From Typhlomys cinereus (lineage: Eukaryota; Chordata; Mammalia; Rodentia; Platacanthomyidae): 64,000 nucleotides of DNA. The translations under genes and the position numbers were made by a program. The notes under the pieces are model-generated. The model saw only the letters and a list, made by a program, of their open reading frames with translations. It ran no database searches and was not told the DNA's origin. Position 1 is the first letter of the stretch; every line of letters starts with the position of its first letter. This document shows, one piece after another, positions 10,666 to 23,674 of this stretch. The stretch is from assembly GCA_023101885.1 (NCBI GenBank), contig JALPQD010000005.1:6006584-6070583 (forward strand). Reading direction: 5' to 3'.

Positions 10666-12924
10666 TCATTCTTTCCAAAAATGTTAACTTCTATATTGAG
10701 CCAGACATATATTGGCTTTACTATGACAACCAAAGCATATACAATTAGGTTGGTGGCTTCCTGAGGCCTACCATCTAGAAGGCAAGGGCCTCCTAGGCGC
10801 CATTTAAGAAAATAAACTTACATTCACTAGAATGTCGCTACTTTCTCCTCCACAGCAATCACCCTTCCAACTTCCTGACATATTCATTTCCTTTAGGATT
10901 TATTACCACATATTCTAGCATCTGAAACAGCTGTTAGCTAAAACTTTTTTTAAAAAAATCTTTTGCCAATGTGAGCTTTTAATTTAACTTTCTAATGCCC
11001 CTTTAAACCACATTCCCCTTGGGAATATGCCATATTTTATTCTTGTATGTGTTACTTAAAATAAAATATATTATCCCAAGTATTCACTTCCGATGGATCG
11101 GGGCTCAGAGAAAGTACAATCTTCAAGGAGGAGCTGAAACCGGGACCTCTACGATATTTGAAATAACCACACGGGATGCAAATGTCACAGGTTAAAGGAA
11201 GTGGCTAAAACAGCAGAGCTTTCAGACTCAGAGACAGACAAATGTGGCTTTGAAGAACAATGGCTCAGTATTTCTTGGAACCTGAGGAAAGAGTCAAGGC
11301 CCCCAGACAAGAACATGATTAAATAACTAGACTGAGAATTAGCAGGGAAGAATTTTCTAGAAATGGTAGTAGTCCCTATAGATACTACTATGCGTATATT
11401 GCAGGGGCTTGGGAAAGGACTCTTCCAATGATGATGGGATGTGAGCAAAAGTTCTCAAATCATGACATGGGAAATTAATTTGTGTCTTGAATTCTGAGAT
11501 TTGTAGCCTTTACTATGTATGGATTACAATCTTCCAATAGGCCTGGTTTCCAGTGTGTATGTGTATATGTGTGTGCATGTATGTGTCTGTGTGTGTGTAC
11601 AGAGCTATATGAGTATTTAACCATTTATGGCTCTTTGACTAGCTTGAACTCCAAACTACAACATGTTCTAGACTTGCAGAAGACAGAAATCTTTATGAAG
11701 ACAGAAATCTTTATGATGCATATGTTCATTACAAGTGGTAGAAAGCCCAGCTTGAGAAACTTGTAGAAGAGGAGACATTATTGGGAGAATAATGGGCTAT
11801 TGTACAGAATCCAGGAGAAATAAAATAACGGAAATGGCCAAAGATGCTTTTGGACAGAGAAAATGCTAGAACGCTAGCAGGTGCTAGGCTTTGCACTCTC
11901 ATCAATGCACTCTTGTTGATCTGTTCCTTTCTGTCTGTCTGGGAAAGTGACTTTATTCTTTCAATGGCATAATAACCTGAGGAGCCTGTAATCATATTGA
12001 GCATTTTTAGTGACAGAGTAAAGTGCCACGACTCTCATTCTAAAATTCTAATCTATGAGTTCCAGGAATTGAGTTTCATTCAGGCTAAGTCCTGGGCCAA
12101 TCAGCTGAGATGCAGAGGCCCGGTCTGCCTGCACTAGATCACTGTTTCCATGATGAACTTGGCAGGAGGAGATATCCTTAGCAAAGTTGAGGATAGGCAC
12201 AGAAAGACGTTAATGTGTCTCAAACACAGAGGTGACAATCTGAACTCTGTTTTAAACAGAGAGATTGTGCACCTTTTAGTCAGAATATGTGTTATACAGA
12301 AGTGTCTGGATTCCATCCTTAATGAAGAAACCTAGAATTGTGGGTAGGTAGTCCTGAGTGAATCCAGTCTGAGCCAACAACTTCTTGAGAGTTCAAAGGC
12401 TTTTTTTTTTTTTTTTCTCAAAACCATCCTATCTTGTGCTCCTTGGGCTGCCTGAGACTGGGATGCAACAACTCCCCAGGCCCTCCTAACTGAAAGCAAT
12501 CAAAAAAGCAGATGGTGGCATTCACAGTTACCGCATATTGCCCCCTACAAAGCTGGTAACAAGCATGTGTGGAAGAGCGTTGAGATTATTAGCGAGAGGA
12601 GATTAAGAATATGAATTATACGTATTATATAGTTATGCCTTTAGACTGTGATAATGAGGCTTTGTTTTTGGATTAGAAATCAAAGAGGATAGGTCAAGTT
12701 TCCATGTTTCCATGTTTATGTGCTCTTGCGTTAAACTTTTTAGTTTATCATGCATTTCAGCTAAAGTAAAACTCAAGAGTAGGGATACTGTCTTGAAACT
12801 CTTTGGCTACAAATCCTTCTCTCCCTATCAACCACTCCTCCAGTTTCCATCATCCATTGTGCAGAGAACATAGGCTACTCAAAGAAGTATTTTGAAGAAA
12901 ATATCTTTATTTACTGATTTACCT
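10666..12924. other. Mostly unassigned sequence with a short tandem duplication
   Basis: No gene seen. It holds a degenerate TG-rich stretch at 11553-11600, a perfect 18-bp tandem duplication at 11681-11716 and a T run at about 12402-12417 that might be a retroposed tail on the minus strand without a recognisable parent. Confidence 0.5.
11681..11716. repeat. Perfect 18-bp tandem duplication
   Basis: The word AGACAGAAATCTTTATGA occurs twice in a row without a mismatch, so the duplication is recent or conserved. Confidence 0.95.
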
Positions 12925-13042
12925 TTTTATAAGCCAAGGTATTACCACATATTTCAGGCTGGATTCAAATTTATAGTCCTGCCGCTTCAGTCTCTCAAGT
13001 ACTGGGATTACAGGTGTGTGACTACACCTGAATTCAAGGTGA
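12925..13042 (-). mobile_element. B1-like SINE
   Basis: Plus-strand 'ctcaagtactgggattacaggtgtgtgactacacctg' is the antisense of the 7SL-derived B1 5' region. Preceding 'gctggattcaaatttatagtcctgcc' fits the middle of B1. Confidence 0.65.
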
Positions 13043-13695
13043 TTTCATGAGATAAATACTGTGAGAAGAGTCCTCAGGTAATGATGAGTACTGTAGACTG
13101 GGCACCAGATGGAGAAAGAAAAACAAAACAATGCAAAATAGATTTAGCATGCATTATTAGTCTATTTATAAGCATGCTAATAGACATGCTAATAGAAATC
13201 TGTGCAATGTGATAAAAAGAAAGAATTGTTGGAAAGAGGCATCAGGAGGATCTAGAAAGTGATTATTCTTTACAAAAAAAATAGAAATAAACCAAAAGCC
13301 ATTATGAGTTTTTTAAACTAGGGGACTCAAAGAGCTAGAGAAAACTGGAGTGAAATTTGAAGGAAGGATGAATGTTAGGAGACATAAACATTTCAAAGTA
13401 CATGCTGAACAACATTTTACTATTTATGCCACGACATCTTCCCAAAGAAAACAACATGTTTTTTTACCGACTTCCAGTTGAATATGCCCAGCATTAAAGT
13501 CCCCTCTATGCAACTGCTATGGAAGGACGACTAAAGCCAGAAATCTTGTGCTTAAAGATCTGAACTTTTTTTTTCCCTTATTAGGACTTCTGCTGAAATT
13601 TACATAGACAAATAAAGGTGGGAAGTATTATAGGCATAACTTTGTAATCTGCAAACTCACGGTTTAGGAAAGAGGGAAGAATGAGCATTTGGAGG
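13043..13695. other. Unassigned sequence
   Basis: No gene. It contains a direct repeat of CATGCTAATAGA at about 13174-13196 and otherwise nothing I can name. Confidence 0.5.
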
Positions 13696-14350
13696 CGTAT
13701 TAGTCAAGATTCTCTGAAGAAACAGAATCTATAGAATGTAATATATATAAATAAGTTTATTGAAAAAATAACTCACAATAAAAATAGTGTCCTTCCAGGT
13801 AGCAACCTGCAGCAGCCTTTTTCCTGGCTGGAATGTTCCACAAAGCCAAAAGATGCTGAGAAGGTCTCAAGCCTTCGCTCCTCTGGAGGGTTGAAGATGC
13901 TGGGTTCCCACATTGGTGAAGAACAGCTGGGCTCCGTTGTCGTCGACGGCGATGAACAGCGAACAGCAGCAAGGCCTAGAGGCCGGGCTCCAAAGGCAGC
14001 AGGAACAGCAACAACGCGATGGAAAAGGTGAAGCTCCAAGTCAGCCAAGGACGGAGCAGCAGCAGCAGCAGTAACAAAGAAGACTACAATGCTCTAAAAG
14101 TGAAAGATGCACGTAGAATGGACTGCACAGCAAGTCGACACAGGATGAGGGAAGAGCAAGTCCCTCCTTCTGGCACCTCCTATTATCTGGTTCACCACAG
14201 GAAAGTACCATCCACTATGGGCTGGGTTCTCCACAGCAATCAGTCAAATACCTGCAGACTTGTTCTGGGGCCATTCCAACCATTAACCTTCCCAGCTGTG
14301 CCCCAGTCTGCAACTGTCAAGTTGACACCAAAATGCGCTAGCTAGATGTC
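13696..14350 (-). mobile_element. ERVL-type LTR (MLT2/MT2-like)
   Basis: The left edge 'gtattagtcaagattctctg' and right 'gtcaagttgacacc' are the two antisense ends of MLT2-type LTRs. On the minus strand it carries AATAAA near its 3' end (plus 'ataagtttattg', about 13751-13762). Flanks GGAGG (13691-13695) and GGAGA (14356-14360) nearly match, but the right boundary is uncertain. A short CAG-type run (AGCAGCAGCAGCAGCAGTAA, about 14057) lies inside. The overlapping 91- and 108-codon frames are LTR shadows. Confidence 0.6.
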
Positions 14351-14869
14351 CATCTGGAGAAAGAGGCTGCATGTATAACAACTCTTCAAGTTTCTTACCC
14401 AGTCCCAAATTCTCAGATTCTAATATTTATGTGTACTCTAAATTCAAATTCTAATGGTTGCTTCTCTCTGTTTTCACTGAATAAGCTAAAACTTCTGTTT
14501 GCTACCTAGAGATACCAGGAAACTAAAACTTGCTTCAGAAGTAAAATACCAAACTGGAAGAATGTTGCAATAATTATTTCCTTAAAAGCCTACAGTAATC
14601 CAAAATAGCTACCAATTTGCCCAGACTTTTACTAGCATGGTGACCCTTGAAGGTGGTCTTGCTGGGAAACTGTCTTTGTAGTCACAACAAAGAGAGGGGC
14701 ATTAGTAACATCCTGAAGAGAAGAAACCAAGATGGCGCTAAATGTCCTGCAATATACAGAGCCACTTTCCCTAAAAAAGAATTTCTCATCAAAACAAATC
14801 GATGTCCCAAGCTAACAAAATTATTCTTTTCTTTATCATTCCCAAATCCATTCCAAATTAACCAGGCAT
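14351..14869. other. Unassigned sequence
   Basis: No gene or clear repeat recognised. Confidence 0.5.
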
Positions 14870-15095
14870 GGACTGGAAAGATGGTTCAGTGAGAAAAGGT
14901 ACTTGTTGCACATGCCTGGTTATCTGAGATTGATCCTTGAAACTCACGTGGGAGTAAAAGGAAACTGACTCCCTGAAGCTGAACTTTGACCAGGTGAACA
15001 TCCTGGCATGTACAGACCTGCACTTTTACAAAAAACTCATTACACATAGACAGATACATGCATACCAAAGAAAACATTTAAGAATCAAATAGATA
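14870..15095 (+). mobile_element. B3-like SINE
   Basis: Head 'tggactggaaagatggttcagtgagaaaagg', 'gaaactgactcc' in the position of the B3 'gaaccgactcct' block, and a diverged tail with 'acacatagacagatacatgcata' then A-rich DNA. Confidence 0.6.
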
Positions 15096-15504
15096 AAAAT
15101 AAAATGCCATACACTCTAGCATTTAATGTATATTCTGTTCACAGTTCCATCTCTGTGAAGCTGAATGTAAGGTGAATAGTATTATAGCTGGGTTCTAGAA
15201 CATTCCTCCTGGTTCTGAGCTTGGCACTTCTAGGCAACTTGAGAGACAAGCTCTACTTTGAAGCCTTCTAGCCTTGGAGGCATGTCCTGAAGGGAAGAGT
15301 AGAGTGTGAGACCCTTCCTTTCTCCTTTATTTCCTTGCTATGAAGGTGTCTTTCCACCATGTGGTCCCACCAAACACCATGGGATGAATTGATCACAGGC
15401 AAAAACCTTCCAAATAGTGAGCTCAGATCCATTCTTTAATCTTTGTAAGTTGATTATATCAGGTATTTTTACATTAATTGTAAATCAGCTAAAAATCATG
15501 TAAG

Positions 15505-15547
<43 letters not shown>

Positions 15548-16929
15548 GAAAGAAGAACTGAATGGGAACTGAATCTGTAACATGACTTTAGAGTTCTTTT
15601 TAGTCTCACAGAATGTGTGGGGAGGTAGCACCTTCAAAATGCGTTTTTATCAGTAAATCACAGCCTTTTCTCCCCAAATATTGTCTTTCCACCTTTGGAC
15701 AGGCTGTGTTTGGCAAGTAAAGCTGAAACTTGTAGGAAACATGTAGGAAAAGCTAATGCAATGTGACGTTAGTGGTTGATTTTCTTTAAAAAAATTAACC
15801 CTCTGAGACAAAACTTATCAAAATTAATCAACTAATAGTGTGAAAGGACACACTTTTTATAACTTTTATAGAAATCATTTTGTAGGCTACATAATGAGTC
15901 CAGCCAGTCCAAACTATTTTGTAAGACCCTGCCCCCTCCCCAGTGAATATATTACTTAACTAATGACAAGAAATGGAAATTCACTAAATTTTCTGGAAAC
16001 TTCCACATATTTGTGATTAGTGTATGTGGGTATAGGAAGTGATCTTTCCCCCTAATGTTCAATTTTCAGTTTTTTTAAAATTTGATTCACAATTACACTG
16101 TCTGGAAATCAGAATCAGGCGGCAGTCAGCTCAGGCTGGTGATGCACAGATGAGCATCGCCAGGCTCTGCCTCTATCTTCATTCTGGGGTTTTACCTCTT
16201 GACATTTCCTATTGCACGACACAGCTCTTAAATGTGGACTTCATGATGCCTGTGAGTCAATCTGAGATTGCAAATGATTGAAAGAGCAGTATGAAAGATA
16301 AGCATGCCTGAATTTTAATTTTAAACATTTTCATAGCACTATGGAGGCTTATTCTATTAAATTTAGAGGATTGATTCCTTTTAGTCTTGAGTATATCTTG
16401 CTTTTGTCTGCCCCTGGGTTTATACGTCCTGTTGTTTTCTGTTTTCCTTTTTAGTGTTTCGGCAGGTGAAGCTGGTAACAAGGTTGATGATGTTCTTCTG
16501 CACCTAGAGTTCTTGGGACAGCCAAGGGTGTATTTGTAAATGGACCGAACAACTCTGCAAGGTGGTTTAATAATCGCCTTTGGTAGAATTTGTCTCACAT
16601 TCATTAAAACCTCTAGACCAGACTGCTTGCTCAATCTTCATTTCTCTTCAGTTGCCGAGCAAACAAGAAGGAAGCAATCAGACATACCAAGAGCTCTTCT
16701 CCAATGCTGCTAAGTTGTCTAACCTAGAATATGTTTACTGGGAATGGATGTTACACATCTTAGACACTTCAGTTGTTGGCAGACATTTGGGAAGGCCTGA
16801 AATGTGCGCTTAGTCTACGCTTTTTAGTTTTAAAAGCAGTTGAAATACTCTAGAATTTTGAGCTTACTCATTTGCATTGAAATTTAAAATATTTCTTATA
16901 GATTAAGAAATGACCAAAGTGTACAGGAT
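15096..16929. other. Unassigned sequence
   Basis: No gene seen. The 125-codon minus frame at 16257-16634 has no recognisable domain and is treated as chance. It holds one (CA)n microsatellite. Confidence 0.5.
15507..15546. repeat. (CA)n microsatellite
   Basis: About 20 CA units, with no SINE recognised on either side. Confidence 0.95.
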
Positions 16930-17431
16930 AAATGACTGTAAATTGCTTGGCCCTAAGCAGGGCATTTATACCACTCAGGCAACATCACAGAAGAAGGGGT
17001 GGAGAGACTGTAAGAACTCTAGAGTTAAAAAGAAAGTCACCTCTACAAGGTAGAGAGCTGTTGCAATTTTAACTCACTGCAGCTGTGTTGACCTGCACAA
17101 GAAATGCACAAGATTTGTCTTGTCAGTGCCTCATCATGGAAGGAGGAAGAACATCTTCCTGGTTGATGCTTCATCCTTGCTGGCAGAAGGGGAGTCACTT
17201 TCTTTGGAGATGCAGTCATTGATGTATAGAGTCTGTGTTCTAGCAAGTGCCCAGGCACATGCTAACATAGGCAACTCTCATTAAACTCAGTGGGTAACAT
17301 GTATATCAAAGGACATTAACATGACAGAGACTGATTGGAAATGTTTTCAATGTGAAAAAGAGGGTGGATAATATCAGGTAATTGAGGTGAAAATGTCTAA
17401 ATTCATTTTATATATATATATATATATATAT
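16930..17431 (+). mobile_element. L1 3' UTR, old rodent Lx-like
   Basis: 'ttggccctaagcaggg', 'catcacagaagaaggggtgg', 'gacctgcacaag', 'gcccaggcacatgctaacataggcaac' and 'attaaactcagtgggta' appear in the order of the Lx-type L1 3' UTR, ending at a (TA)n run (17408-17431). Confidence 0.75.
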
Positions 17432-20425
17432 AACTGAATATATACACACGTTTCTTATGTTCTTTCTTGAATGAAAATAATATTGCACAATTCTCCTTAA
17501 TGTAGGAAACGACCAAAACATAATTAATATGAGACAATCATTTTATTACTTAGGAATTGATAAGCTCTCAGTATCTTTCTAGTATATAATTACAGATTTG
17601 GAAACAACCTATCTATTTTCCACATTTGGTTTATAACTAGAGTTGACTTTAAGCTAACAAAAATGACATTGGATGTGAAGCCCACAGAACTGCATCTTGT
17701 ATAGGAAGTAGACAGTGAAATTCACTTTCCTTGTCAAAGCCATGCCCATAAGAATTGTCGGTAGGCGTCTAAATGTGGAGGTAAGTAATAAGCAGGTATT
17801 GACTTCTGTTGAGATCAATATCAAGATTTGTTGACCCAAAGAGGTTAAAATTGATTGAAGAGTGGCACAATAAATCTTGCTATTGACCAGAAAGCAGAAG
17901 TCAATATATGTATTATTATAAACATTTTTCTTTGGTGTAGATGATAGGGATGTAGTCATTTTTAAAACCTTAAATGCAGATAACCACATGCTTATATCAA
18001 GGCAGTAGACAGTAAACCTTTAGTAAACCTTGTTGGTTTACTAAAAAAAAATGTGGCTATCCACATGATATCAATGACTCTTCTGTTTCATTGTTCATAA
18101 TGTTTACTCTATTTCTCCCTGAACTTTTTAGGCTCTTTTATTCCAATTACTTTGAAATGGGATATATGGGATTCATAAGCTTGTACAATAAGATTTTGTT
18201 TGGAAGGGAAAAAAGCAAGAAAGACTCTTAGAACCTTAGACTTTTTTTTCCTCTAGAAAATAGCTCACGTGCACACTCACACACATGGTGTATGTGCTGC
18301 CCTTGAAATCATGCATTTTCATGCAATGGAAAGATTTTGTTCTTGTCTACCCACTGCTGAAAGGCATTTCATATGAGCAATTACATTTATTTGATAATCT
18401 AAAATTGTGTCAAGATTAAAACACATCTAAAATGCATATTTAAAATAGGTTTTTTTTTCAAATCTCACAGAATATATGAAAATTGGAAGTCTCTAGGTCA
18501 TTTCTGAGTTTCCCTTTTCACCATCAATCTCCCACTCACACAAAGTCAAATAGAGATTTTTATTTTTCCATTGTGGAGAGAGGTACAAATGGAAAACAAT
18601 TTCCCATTGTTCCAAATAGCTCTCGTGTTGATCAGAAATCAAACTCTGCACATCCAAGCTGAACAGAGTGCTGGGTTACACGAGGTCTCTGTGTGTCCTG
18701 CGGCTTTGCACACAGGATTCACTAATGTGCCAAGTACCCTGGAGGAGTACTCGGCTAAGACATTGACGTTTCAGATCACGAGCGCCAAGGTCTCTCATGC
18801 AATATGAATCCACCCTCCTACCTCCCTCAGCCCTGGTGGTAATGAGAGGAAAACACAGAAGTTTCTTTTCTAACCATCTTCCCAAAGATGGTACTTTACA
18901 AGAAATAGTCAGCTCTGTAAAGGCTCAAAAATCTGCAACTTATGGGTAACACATGAGAGATGGCTTGAATGTCTCACACTATAGGGTGTCTCCAATTCCT
19001 TAATACACCCCATTGTGCCTGGCGGCTGGAGAAAGCTCTCCGCAACCCATTTCCTCTTTAACTGTGAATTTTTTCGCTTCTATGGGTTTCGATTTTAATG
19101 GATGAATCACATTTACATCTACTTGTGTGGTTCCCATCAGCGCCAAGTTCCAGCCTAAAGCTTTTACTAACTCAGAGAACAACTTTCTCATAAACAACCT
19201 CATTTAGTTTATCAATAGGCATTCACGGAGCAACTTTTAAATCTGAGAGGCTCTGATGATACCTCTATACTAAATGGCAGATCATTTGGGGGCTGCCTTT
19301 ACTGGTTTTCTGTCCTTGACAATGAGTCATAGCTCAAGACACAGTGATCATTAAGTTGTAAGGATTTCCAGACTTGGGAATGTGGTGAAAGTTTGACTAA
19401 CCAGAGACACTGATCATTTGAATTAAGCTTTAGAATGTGTGTCTTTAGTTTTAGAATGTCTTTAGTAAAAAACAAGAGTTCTGTGATAAAAACATATGTA
19501 CGTGGATTCGTGAAGGTATTTATTCATGCAATAATATATAGAAATATTTGAACGGTTGCATACCAAATTTTAACCATAAACATAGGAAAGTACAAGAAGA
19601 AGTAAGTGCAGTTTGCAAGCTCCCTTCCCCACAAAGAAGTGTGATTTTAATTTTACCATGTTATTTACTAGAGTGACAATATTATTTTATATAATAAAGG
19701 CTAACTAAAACTTTACACCTTGCAATACTCGATAAGATCTGTCTTTTTAATATTTGCCTTTATTAGATTTTTAAAATTTTTTTCCAGAAAAATACATTGT
19801 CTTGTGAAATGTACAACAGATGGTCGGTTGCCCATGGCAATGATTTCTCACCTGTCCCTGCCTGCTCTTCTGTGACTGATACTTACCTTTCCAGATTCTC
19901 TTGCAGCTGGAATATGGGTATATATAGCCCAGAGATGAAAAATGATCTCTAGAAGAATATTCAGGGACATTTCTGATAAAGGATTCACTCTCTGCAAAAT
20001 CATAATATTACAGGATGCAATCAGGAGAGTTTTTTTCCTAGCCCCTGGAAGCAACTGTGTGAGAATATGATTCTGCTGGTGTGGCCACTGTGTTGGTAAA
20101 TGCTCTGTTTGACCCTCTAGATGTGCGCCCCTTCTTACTTCATCCTGCCCTCTGAAGAGGATGGTTCATACATTCAGGATCCCATAGCTTTCTGACTCCC
20201 CATTGGGTGTAACACACAAAGGAGCTGTGGAGAGGGTTGGAAGAAGATCAAGTAGCAGACAATGAGAGAAATGTTAATTCTGCATTCTGCAAAGGGTGTC
20301 TATGTCCTTGAAGAATAGGCCACGCCCTTCTCCAGCCAGCTTCTCTGTGTGACTTCATGATTCTGACGGCCTTTGTTTCTTGCTTCCTCACGCTAATGGT
20401 TGATAGTGGGGTTGCTAATACTTGA
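17432..20425. other. Unassigned, AT-rich unique sequence
   Basis: About 3 kb with no gene and no confident repeat. It includes the perfect hairpin at 18019-18045. Confidence 0.5.
18019..18045. repeat. Perfect 11-bp inverted repeat with 5-nt loop
   Basis: TTTAGTAAACC, loop TTGTT, GGTTTACTAAA. A further direct copy of AGTAAACCTT lies immediately upstream (18011-18020), so the same word occurs three times, twice direct and once inverted. Confidence 0.95.
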
Positions 20426-20800
20426 TTATGTGAGTTCATTTTTCTGTTGCTAGAAGCCTGATTTCACAACTAGATAAACAATAAAGAAAAGAGGCTTATT
20501 TTAGCTCATACTTCCGGTCCAGGGTTGAGAGACTAGATCTTCTTGTCAGTCTGAAGGTGGCACGAGGGACCACGTGGAGACACACTCTGTATGTACGCGT
20601 TTGCAGAAAGATCTGGTGTTTTTCCGCAGGAGAAGCCACATGTCCTCCTTCCTGTGACACCACCAGGACAACAGTATCTAACCCTTATCATATTCCCTTA
20701 AGGCTCCACTTGGTAACCATTGTAACTGGCTTAAATCTCTCTCTTCTCTGTAGCTCAAACCCCTTTAGATCCTGACTTTGCTGAGGTTACCAATCTTGGA
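20426..20800 (-). mobile_element. Old ERVL-MaLR LTR
   Basis: 'gtgagttcatttttctgttgctagaagc' followed by 'gaggcttattttagctcatacttcc' is the antisense 3' end of a MaLR-type LTR. Boundaries are approximate and no duplication was identified. Confidence 0.5.
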
Positions 20801-22083
20801 ACTTTCTACAATAGTGCATCAATCTATTCTCTATGCAGTGTGTCTTCATAATGAACAAAGATGAAGTTAATTGCCTTGATAGTCCCCATCTTACATGAAG
20901 GGCTAAGTAACCAGTGATGCTGTGAATTTTATTAGCTCTGTTGAATTACCCTCTAAATTCTTCTCACTCTTCCTAATTGAAAGAGTAAGCTTACATTTTG
21001 TGACCTGGTCACCTCATTCATTTCCCTCCAGTCCCAGCCAGTTTGCAATAGTATGAGGTCTGACATGACTGGTTTTCCTTTGTCCCCTTTGGGCTGGCCT
21101 GGCAGAACTAGATTCTGACCACAGACTTGTGGATGGTGGCAATCAATGAGATCCCTTCTTAGTAAGGGGAATGATGGGCAAGATCATCTTTCTTTCTACT
21201 TTTCCTTCTGTACAGTCTCTGCCTAGCAGCTCATAGCTAATTTCTTCTTTATACACTTTTTCTGTTGCTATTTCTAGATCATTATCACCCATACCTAGTT
21301 AAATTAGCATCCCCACTTTGAGGAATGAGCTACATGTGCCTGTGCACAATGAGTGAGATCTTCACATCCACTCCTTCTCACATGCATTGTGTTGCACACA
21401 TTAAACCCAAATATGCCTTAGGAAGCAACTTAATTAGCACCTTTTAGCCAAAACTAAATGCACTTACCATATTCTCATTTTGATCAGCTTTTGTTAACAG
21501 CAAGTTTCTTCACTCTACTAGAGATAATAGTACCAGTATGAGTTTTTATTGATCTATTTATGAATTTATTAATTTTGCAGTGCTGTGGATTGAACCCTAT
21601 CAGCTTGACGTCTCCAAACCTGTGACAGGAGTTTTGTTGTTTCATTTAACATTGACGGCCCTGAATGGATCATGTTGGTTAGATGCTGTACTAGTCATAG
21701 TCCAATATAAGTAAAAGTCATGAAAGATTGAACTGGCTCTTATTTTAACATGCCCAATCCCCAGGCAAGAAAACTCTTAAATAATTCAAGATTTTGTCAG
21801 GTTGAAGAGTCCTCAGGTCTAGATGAAAAGATAACCAAATGACTTAAGATGTAAAGACACACAAAGTCACTGATAGGAGCAGAAACTTAAAGTGGGTAGC
21901 AGCTGCCTTGAACAGGTCAAAATCTAGGACCTTAAATTCCTGTGCCCACAGTGACTGTGCACGAAGCCACTGGATGATGAGATGTAAGTCACCCATCTCC
22001 TTAAAGCATATTAATTGAAATTCACTTCTTGTTTGTCTCCTTTGGAATTTGTTTTGTTGTTCTGGGTTGGGGGTGGGCTGCTG
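20801..22083. other. Unassigned sequence
   Basis: No gene. 'gcagtgctgtggattgaaccctat' at about 21578 may be a decayed antisense ID fragment, too short to call. Confidence 0.45.
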
Positions 22084-22211
22084 CTATGTAACTTAGGTTA
22101 ACCTTGAATCTGTGATCTTTCTGCCCCACTCTCCCCATGTTGCAGGAACAGCCTTTCCTCTGTTCATCAAATATCTCATAAATGTTACAGGATCCCTATT
22201 CGGTCGCCTAA
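22084..22211 (-). mobile_element. Class II-like ERV leader with Lys-type primer-binding site
   Basis: Immediately 3' of the LTR on the minus strand is AGGCGACCGAATAGGGAT (about 22192-22209), which matches the tRNA-Lys3-type primer-binding site at 14 of 18 positions. It is followed by about 110 bp of leader-like sequence. No gag, pol or env reading frame follows, so the internal region is lost or unrecognisable. The annotation is of a dead remnant. Confidence 0.5.
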
Positions 22212-22760
22212 TGTTGTGAGAACCACTGTCCCAATGTTGCAGGGTTCTTGTGATCCGAAGATTAAAAACAGAACACGTGTAGAGGATTGAGGTAGAGTTT
22301 ATTAGGGAGAAAGGCTGGAACTCATGGAATCCAGATGTGGAGTGCCATGAGGGGCTAGGATGCCACGAAAAACTCACGGACTCCAGGCGTGGAATCCATG
22401 AGAAGCAGGCAGCTGGAAAAGAACTCATGTGCCATGAGGGACTAGGGCTCCAAAGATGGCTGCCAGAGCCAAGCATATTTATACACCTGGGCGAGCCTGG
22501 GAAACTGGCTTTTTTTTAATTGGTTAACTCCCACTGGGGACCAACCCAGTTGTGCTTGGGCCCAGGTAAGGTTAGAGATCAAGTTATCCATTCATAGGAA
22601 AGCTGGCCATGTTATCTCTGGGAGGACTGGAGTCAGTTCCTCACCGGGGTGTTCCTTAGGGTGATCCCAGCAGTGGGGGATGGCCTTAGGGAATTTCAAG
22701 ATCTTCAAAGACCTTTAGAGATCCACCCCAGCATAGCTGCTCTGATCCCATGCCTGGCTT
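22212..22760 (-). mobile_element. Class II (ERVK-like) LTR next to a primer-binding site
   Basis: The LTR's 3' edge on the minus strand ends ...CTCACAACA. A TATAAATA box (complement of 22476-22483) and an AATAAA signal (complement of 22308-22313) lie in the expected order. Between them, repeated 'catgag...ctagg' and 'ggaatccatgag' words form a degenerate internal repeat. The U3 boundary on the right is not clear. The 127-codon minus frame 22093-22476 runs across LTR and leader and is not a gene. Confidence 0.5.
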
Positions 22761-23674
22761 TTGATATTCCTTCTTGAGGTCTAAGAAAATATCCCCCAAC
22801 TCTGCTTAGGATAATGGGATTGTTTTCTTAGTAGAAATTTCCTAGCTGTTAGGATTTTAGAATAGATTTTAGAACTATTTAAGAGAATCAAGCATGTTAC
22901 TAATGTGTGTGTATGTTAAGGAAACATCTGGATTTCTGGTATTTTGTAATGTTTGTGCTACTTTGGTCTATTAGAAAACAGGTAAAACTTGTGGCACAAT
23001 TTAAAATGTGACTTGGGTCTTAAAATGTAAGTAGAAATTTTATTTAGTTCAATAATAATCACAGAGAATTTATAAAGTACTAAACATTTAGGACATCTTA
23101 AGGATGACAATATTTTTATGCCTAATCTATTAGAAGCAACAGAGATATTTTAGTTATTTTGGAAAGTTTTGCTTTTTAGTCATATATTTGAAGTACCTAA
23201 ATAAGAAATCAAATGTATTTAATTTATAAATTTAGTTTAAGAGGTTTATAGAAGTTTAATTAACTTAGTTTGCAAATGGAACTAAACATTAGTCAAAAGT
23301 GATTGCTAAATTGGCTAGATTGATAAATACAAAATTATGGAAAAAATGAGCTTCACATTTTAAGCCAAATAATTCAATTTTTTTAAGCTAAATTAAACTT
23401 CTGCACAATTCTTTCACACACACAAAATCTCTGCTTGGAAATACATCCATTGTCTTGTCGCAATTAATATAGGAAAGTACTGAATCATTGAGATAGTAAA
23501 GACCTGCCACACTTCCCGCCGCAGCAAACAACCTGCAGAAAACTCAGCCTCGGGCACAGGTTGAGGATTCAACAGACACAGAACATCAGCACAAACAGAT
23601 GCAGGCTGAAGCCGGATCATGTGCTTGTGCCCTGGTGCTCCACACACTGCCAGGAGACCATGCCGAGTGATCAG
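22761..23674. other. AT-rich unassigned sequence
   Basis: No gene or recognisable repeat, with high A+T content from about 22860 to 23420. Confidence 0.5.

Noticed and set aside
12402..12500. Processed pseudogene with poly(A) on the minus strand
   Set aside because: A T run is present, but no parent gene or target duplication could be recognised.
16257..16634. 125-codon minus-strand frame
   Set aside because: Basic composition at first looks protein-like, but there is no motif and no supporting context.
22093..22476. 127-codon minus-strand frame
   Set aside because: It runs through an LTR and leader, including repeated LTR words, and has no retroviral protein motif.
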